Assembly (NCBI RefSeq): GCF_900107795.1
Contig: NZ_FNRL01000026.1
Location: forward strand, 36,641 to 100,640
Source: Chitinophaga terrae (ex Kim and Jung 2007)
GTDB lineage: Bacteria > Bacteroidota > Bacteroidia > Chitinophagales > Chitinophagaceae
Reading direction: 5' to 3'
Length of the DNA stretch: 64,000 nucleotides
Within the stretch, counting starts at the first letter, position 1; each line of letters begins with the position of its first letter. A program made the translations under genes and the position numbers. The notes beneath the pieces were generated by a model. The model saw only the letters and a list, made by a program, of their open reading frames with translations, searched no databases and was not told where the DNA came from. Shown here piece after piece: positions 60,400-64,000 of this stretch.

Positions 60400-62556
60400 T
60401 TACGGCAAGGCAAAAGCAAGGTAAGTATCACCGCTCTTCTTACCCAGTTTACCGCCGCCGCAGGCGATCACGATGTATTGCCGGTTCCTGACACGGTAAA
60501 TGGCCGGGGTAGCGAAGCCACAGGCCGGCAGGTCTGTTTCCCATAGCAGCTTTCCTGTAAGCTTATTAAATGCCCTGAATTTACTGTCGGCTGTTGCGGC
60601 GATAAACAGCAGGCCGCCTGCCGTTACTACCGGCCCCCCGTAATTCTCGGTTCCGCTGATGATGCCTGCCTTTTTAAGCGTACTGTCTTCTCCCAATGGG
60701 ATCTGCCAGGCAGTTTGCCCGGTGTTGAGATTAATAGCGCTCAAAGTACCCCAGGGCGGGTTAATAGCCGGCGCGCCGCCTGGCGACAGGAATTTGATAT
60801 AACCATTTCCCATATATGGCATTTGGAGATAAGGATTTGGCGCAGGCCGCGGCCCCTTATATTGCATTTTCTGCTGCTGTTCCTGTTTTAAAATGAAAGA
60901 TGCCAGCGCATCTCTTTCTTCCTGTTTTAACAGGGTAAACGCAGGCATCATTCTTCTTCCTCCCAGCAACAGTTCATTGAACGCTTTTACAGAATACCTG
61001 GAAGCCACGTCGGTTAACGACGGGTAATTGCCGCCGCCTTTTAAATCGCTGCCATGGCAAACCATGCAATGCGTTGCATACAATCTTTTGCCTGCCTGCA
61101 GGTTGGTTTCACTCCTGGTTTCCGCCGGTTTTGCCGGCAGCATTTTAAGTATCCAGGGAAGTTCGTTGGCATTTACATAAAACAAGCCCGTAGCTTCATC
61201 GAATGCCTGTCCGCCCCACTCCGCGCCTCCGTCGAAGCCGGGCATGATAATCGTGCCCCGTTCACTCGGCGGAAGGAACATATGGCCGTGGCCTACCTCC
61301 TGCAATACCTGCCTGATAGAATCCTGCTCCCGCTGCGGAAGGAAGCGGTTGATATCCGAATCGTTGAACACCTGCCGTACAAATGGTTTGGGCAATACGG
61401 GGCGGGGCTGCGTGGGCGATACCTGCTCGCCCGCCAGGGTGCTGATATGCGGAACAGTATCTTCCTTTACTTCAAACAATGGCTCTCCGGTTTCCCTGTT
61501 CAGCACATATACATAACCGGTTTTTGTAGCCTGGGCTACGGCAGGGATCTTTTTTCCATTATGCGTCACCGTTATTAACGCCGGAGGGCTGGGCAGATCT
61601 TTATCCCAGATATCATGATGGATCTGCTGAAAATGCCATTTACGTTTGCCTGTATTTGCATCCAGTGCCAGTATGCAATCAGCAAACAGGTTTGCTCCTT
61701 TTCTCATCCCGCCGTAAAAGTCGTAGGATGCGGAGCCGGTTGCAGCAAATACGGTCTCCCTTTCTTCGTCCAACGTAAAACCGCTCCAGCAGTTGGCGCC
61801 GCCGATATGTTTATAGGCTTCGGGATCGGCCCAGGTTTCATAACCTGGCTCGCCGGGATGTGGAATGGTATGGAAACTCCATTGCAATTTGCCTGTCAGT
61901 ATGTTGAATGCACGGATATCGCCCGGCGCCGCGTTAGGCCCTTCATCTACCCTGCTGCCGAGGATCAGCAGGTCTTTGAACACCACGCCCGGCGAAGTGC
62001 TTGTGATATACAGGTCGCTTACCTCCCTGGCAAAGCCGTTATGCAGGTCTACTTTTCCCTGGTCGCCAAACGATGGGATGATCTTGCCTGTTGAGGCATC
62101 CAGGCAATGCAGGTAGGAACCTGAAGTAAACAACAGCCTGGCGCTTTTGTTATCTGTCCAATATGCCAGTCCCCTCATATTGTTCATCCCCATCATTCCT
62201 GCGTCCATGCCTGTTTGATGCAAAGGATCGAACGACCATAGCAACTCTCCGGTTGCGGCATTCAGCGCAAACACCTTCTGCCGCGGAGAGATACCATACA
62301 ACACCCCGTTTATGACCAGCGGGTTGCACTGGATCTGCGATTTACCAACAGTATCGGCATCATTGGTATGATAAGCCCAGGCCACCGTTAAACCGGCAAC
62401 ATTGCTGGTATCTATCTCCTTCAAAGGAGAGTAACGGGTACCGGCTTTATTGCCGCCATAAACGGCCCAGTCAACATCCGTATTACCGGAAGGCCGACAG
62501 GAAAATAAAATACAATTAAGTAGCAGGATGCAGAGCTGTGGAATTTTTCGTAGCAT
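60400..62556 (-). CDS. PQQ-dependent dehydrogenase lipoprotein with internal cytochrome c domain
   Basis: The 718-residue protein has a lipoprotein signal (MLRKIPQLCILLLNCILFSC, Cys 20). An eight-bladed quinoprotein propeller follows (WAVYGGNKAGTRYSPLKEID, ALNAATGELLWSFDP, WHFQQIHHDIWDKDLPSPPA). It is interrupted by a cytochrome c domain with CMVCH at 497-501 and a Met-rich ligand loop (GGRRMMPAFTLL), then closes with the last blades (LLWETDLPACGFATPAIY). The arrangement resembles membrane-type glucose dehydrogenase homologues. It should oxidise an aldose or alcohol in the periplasm and pass electrons to its heme. Confidence 0.92.
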   Translation of the reverse strand: MLRKIPQLCILLLNCILFSCRPSGNTDVDWAVYGGNKAGTRYSPLKEIDTSNVAGLTVAWAYHTNDADTVGKSQIQCNPLVINGVLYGISPRQKVFALNAATGELLWSFDPLHQTGMDAGMMGMNNMRGLAYWTDNKSARLLFTSGSYLHCLDASTGKIIPSFGDQGKVDLHNGFAREVSDLYITSTSPGVVFKDLLILGSRVDEGPNAAPGDIRAFNILTGKLQWSFHTIPHPGEPGYETWADPEAYKHIGGANCWSGFTLDEERETVFAATGSASYDFYGGMRKGANLFADCILALDANTGKRKWHFQQIHHDIWDKDLPSPPALITVTHNGKKIPAVAQATKTGYVYVLNRETGEPLFEVKEDTVPHISTLAGEQVSPTQPRPVLPKPFVRQVFNDSDINRFLPQREQDSIRQVLQEVGHGHMFLPPSERGTIIMPGFDGGAEWGGQAFDEATGLFYVNANELPWILKMLPAKPAETRSETNLQAGKRLYATHCMVCHGSDLKGGGNYPSLTDVASRYSVKAFNELLLGGRRMMPAFTLLKQEERDALASFILKQEQQQKMQYKGPRPAPNPYLQMPYMGNGYIKFLSPGGAPAINPPWGTLSAINLNTGQTAWQIPLGEDSTLKKAGIISGTENYGGPVVTAGGLLFIAATADSKFRAFNKLTGKLLWETDLPACGFATPAIYRVRNRQYIVIACGGGKLGKKSGDTYLAFALP

Positions 62557-62637
62557 GGAACAAGAGTTCGAGATAATAGTGAATATAATAAGTAAATACC
62601 AGAAATTTGATAACTTACTGTAAACAACTATGCCCTC

Positions 62638-63102
62638 ATGAAAAAAACACTCATTCCATTTGCTATTGGCGCCCTGGCATTAACTACTGCCATACTGGCT
62701 GCCGTGCCTAAACCCCCAAAATCGTCTCCCCTTGCCGGTACCTGGAAACTTGTTTCCAGTAAAACGATCAGCAAAGGAACAACCAAATACACTTTTCCTG
62801 TTGCTAACCAGGAAATGATCAAAGTATTTACCAATACCCAGTTCTCTTTCTTCAAACATGATCTCAGCAAAGGGAAAGGAGAAAACAGCGTCTTTGATGC
62901 CGGCAGCGGCACTTATACGCTGAACGGAAATGTATATAAAGAACACCTGGCGTATTGCAGTGCCAGGGAATGGGAAAACCAGGATTTCTCTTTCACACTC
63001 ACTATCAAAGGGGATACACTTATCCAGAAAGGAATCGAAAAAATCGAAAGCCTGGGCGTGAACCACGAAATCGTGGAAACGTACGTCCGTACCGGTTTCT
63101 GA
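62638..63102 (+). CDS. Secreted lipocalin-like protein
   Basis: The 154-residue protein has an N-terminal signal (MKKTLIPFAIGALALTTAIL). The mature part starts PLAGTWKLVSSKTISKGTTK, the usual first strand of lipocalin-like domains, and continues with IKVFTNTQFSFFKHD, SGTYTLNGNVYKEHL and FSFTLTIKGDTLIQKG. The ligand is unknown. It is transcribed away from the PQQ dehydrogenase, with only 81 bases between the starts. Directly after its stop comes a copy of the repeat found at 33759. Confidence 0.75.
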   Translation: MKKTLIPFAIGALALTTAILAAVPKPPKSSPLAGTWKLVSSKTISKGTTKYTFPVANQEMIKVFTNTQFSFFKHDLSKGKGENSVFDAGSGTYTLNGNVYKEHLAYCSAREWENQDFSFTLTIKGDTLIQKGIEKIESLGVNHEIVETYVRTGF

Positions 63103-63105
63103 TTT

Positions 63106-63300
63106 CACGCGAATGTTTCACGCAGAGACGCAAAAGGGGCAAAGAGGCATAAGATTTTTTTTAAGAGACATAAGAGTTATTAAGAATGAGGAGTTTGATA
63201 AGACATAAAAAAGAGCGAAGATTGTATACACTAGCATCTCTGCTTTCTTTGCGTTCTTATATCTTATTCTTTTCCTTTACCTCCTTATTTTTCTTAAAAA
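63106..63300. repeat. Degenerate second copy of the 33759 palindrome arm
   Basis: Beginning 4 bases after the lipocalin-like stop, 55 bases (63106-63160) align without gaps to 33766-33820. I count 46 of 55 identical, including CACGCGA, TGTTTC, GGCAAAGA-like blocks and GCATAAGA. Further on, a GAGCGAAGATTG...GCTTTCTTTGCG region and CTTATTTTTCTTAAAA (63284-63299) match the centre and right side of the first copy. The outer right arm is missing. Confidence 0.7.
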
Positions 63301-63556
63301 ACATTAGAAAACTCTAAGCGAGTTAATACAGAGTAGATTACTTTAAGGAGGTTTGTTATAGGTAACGATTTAGTAATGGTGCTCATTGCACTCACTTTCA
63401 GTGGTTTTCTCCTTGTAACTCAACGCAAATTTACAAAATATGAATAACATCTTTTGTGCTAAGCAGATTTTTTGCTTTTTAAATTTGATATAAAACAAAT
63501 AACATTCAGTATTATATAGAGAAAAGTAAACCCGTATAAGAAAAAAAATCTTACCC

Positions 63557-63575
63557 AACTTGGGTGTAACTTGGG
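63557..63575 (+). promoter_or_regulatory. Direct repeat AACTTGGG, 11 bases apart, upstream of rteC-like gene
   Basis: AACTTGGG occurs at 63557-63564 and 63568-63575, one helical turn apart; the first copy is also half of a CCCAACTTGGG palindrome. A -7-like box, AATCTTTG (63598-63605, one mismatch), follows, and the start codon is at 63658. The 63301-63657 stretch is AT-rich and holds no convincing gene. The repeats are candidate operator sites. Confidence 0.4.
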
Positions 63576-63657
63576 AAAAAGAGCGATTGATAATCCCAAT
63601 CTTTGTATAGAGCAATTCTTCAATTGCAATTAGTATTCTAACAAAAACTATATTGCC

Positions 63658-64000
63658 ATGAAATACTCTTTACATAAAATCATAGACGATGTAAGTCAAT
63701 ATGAAAGCAAAATTGTGAATGAGGCATCTGGATCTTTGGACGAGGCACTCAAAATGATTAGCTATTTGCAAGAAGTCCTTATCGCATTAAAAGCATCTGT
63801 CGTCAAAGAAGGTTTTGATAGTGAATGGGAAGAAATCAATTTTTTCAGGAACGTCAAACCTGGTGTTCTCGGTAAACTGATTTATTATAACAAGGTTTAT
63901 CGTATTGAATGTGCCTGCCCTCTTGGTAGCGGGAAAATATACAGAAACTATTTTTCCAACCAAATAAAAGAACTCAAGCAGGAATTTGAAGAGAATATTT
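63658..64000 (+). CDS. rteC: RteC-family regulator (partial, 3' end off window)
   Basis: The frame gives 114 residues and runs off the right edge. It begins MKYSLHKIIDDVSQYESKI and continues with FFRNVKPGVLGKLIYYNKVY and ACPLGSGKIYRNYF. The FFR...KP..GKLIYYNKVYRIE block is the RteC hallmark. In CTnDOT, RteC activates excision genes of the conjugative transposon. RteC-domain proteins are also found on many Bacteroidota mobile elements. The low GC content of the gene and its upstream region, unlike the rest of the window, supports acquisition by transfer. Confidence 0.8.
   Translation, partial: MKYSLHKIIDDVSQYESKIVNEASGSLDEALKMISYLQEVLIALKASVVKEGFDSEWEEINFFRNVKPGVLGKLIYYNKVYRIECACPLGSGKIYRNYFSNQIKELKQEFEENI

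Noticed and set aside
63370..63615. 81-codon minus-strand frame in the AT-rich gap
   Set aside because: Lys/Ile/Phe-rich and low complexity, as expected by chance in AT-rich DNA; it overlaps the candidate promoter of the rteC-like gene.

Overview
The window looks like chromosomal DNA of a Bacteroidota member, most likely a Chitinophagaceae-type soil or plant-associated glycan degrader. The grounds are three SusC/SusD pairs, a hybrid two-component regulator, an ECF sigma/FecR pair feeding a SusC with an STN domain, several TonB-dependent receptors, and promoters of the TTG-N19-TAnnTTTG type. The family assignment is an inference; no rRNA or tRNA gene is visible.

Left third (1-25.4 kb, all minus strand): two polysaccharide utilisation loci lie head to tail. 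Locus 1 (1-12874) holds a hybrid two-component sensor, SusC, SusD, a cytoplasmic GH130 enzyme, an MFS permease and an unrecognised lipoprotein cut by the window edge. Locus 2 (13906-24154) holds an ECF sigma factor, FecR, STN-SusC, SusD, a SusE-like lipoprotein and two GH76 enzymes, and ends in a strong hairpin. A stand-alone CBM6-like protein follows it. A PAS-LuxR regulator and a small membrane protein lie just upstream. GH76 here and GH92 in locus 3 (33964-40933) together point to alpha-mannan (yeast or fungal cell wall, or N-glycan) as the shared target. Locus 1 would handle mannosides inside the cell.

Middle (25.4-33.8 kb): mixed housekeeping and accessory genes. These are a thioredoxin-fold protein without its CXXC, an XRE-S24 repressor with a likely autoregulatory operator, a two-gene ABC system, a 2H phosphoesterase divergent from an orphan adenine methyltransferase, and a siderophore-type receptor. 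A 212-bp near-perfect palindrome separates this receptor from the GH92 gene and contains the stop codons of both.

Right half (41-64 kb): an SxtI/J/K-like carbamoyltransferase cassette with an SGNH hydrolase (41154-45617) lies behind a membrane-spanning SARP-like regulator (45702-48287). Then come a fused sorbosone-dehydrogenase/PKD/cytochrome c protein, a DUF4198 plus siderophore-receptor pair, a nucleosidase and thioredoxin pair, a fluoride riboswitch controlling a CLC-F antiporter, an FtsX-type permease, a PQQ dehydrogenase and a lipocalin-like protein. A degenerate second copy of the palindrome arm follows. The last 0.7 kb is AT-rich and carries the start of an rteC-like gene, possibly the edge of a mobile element.
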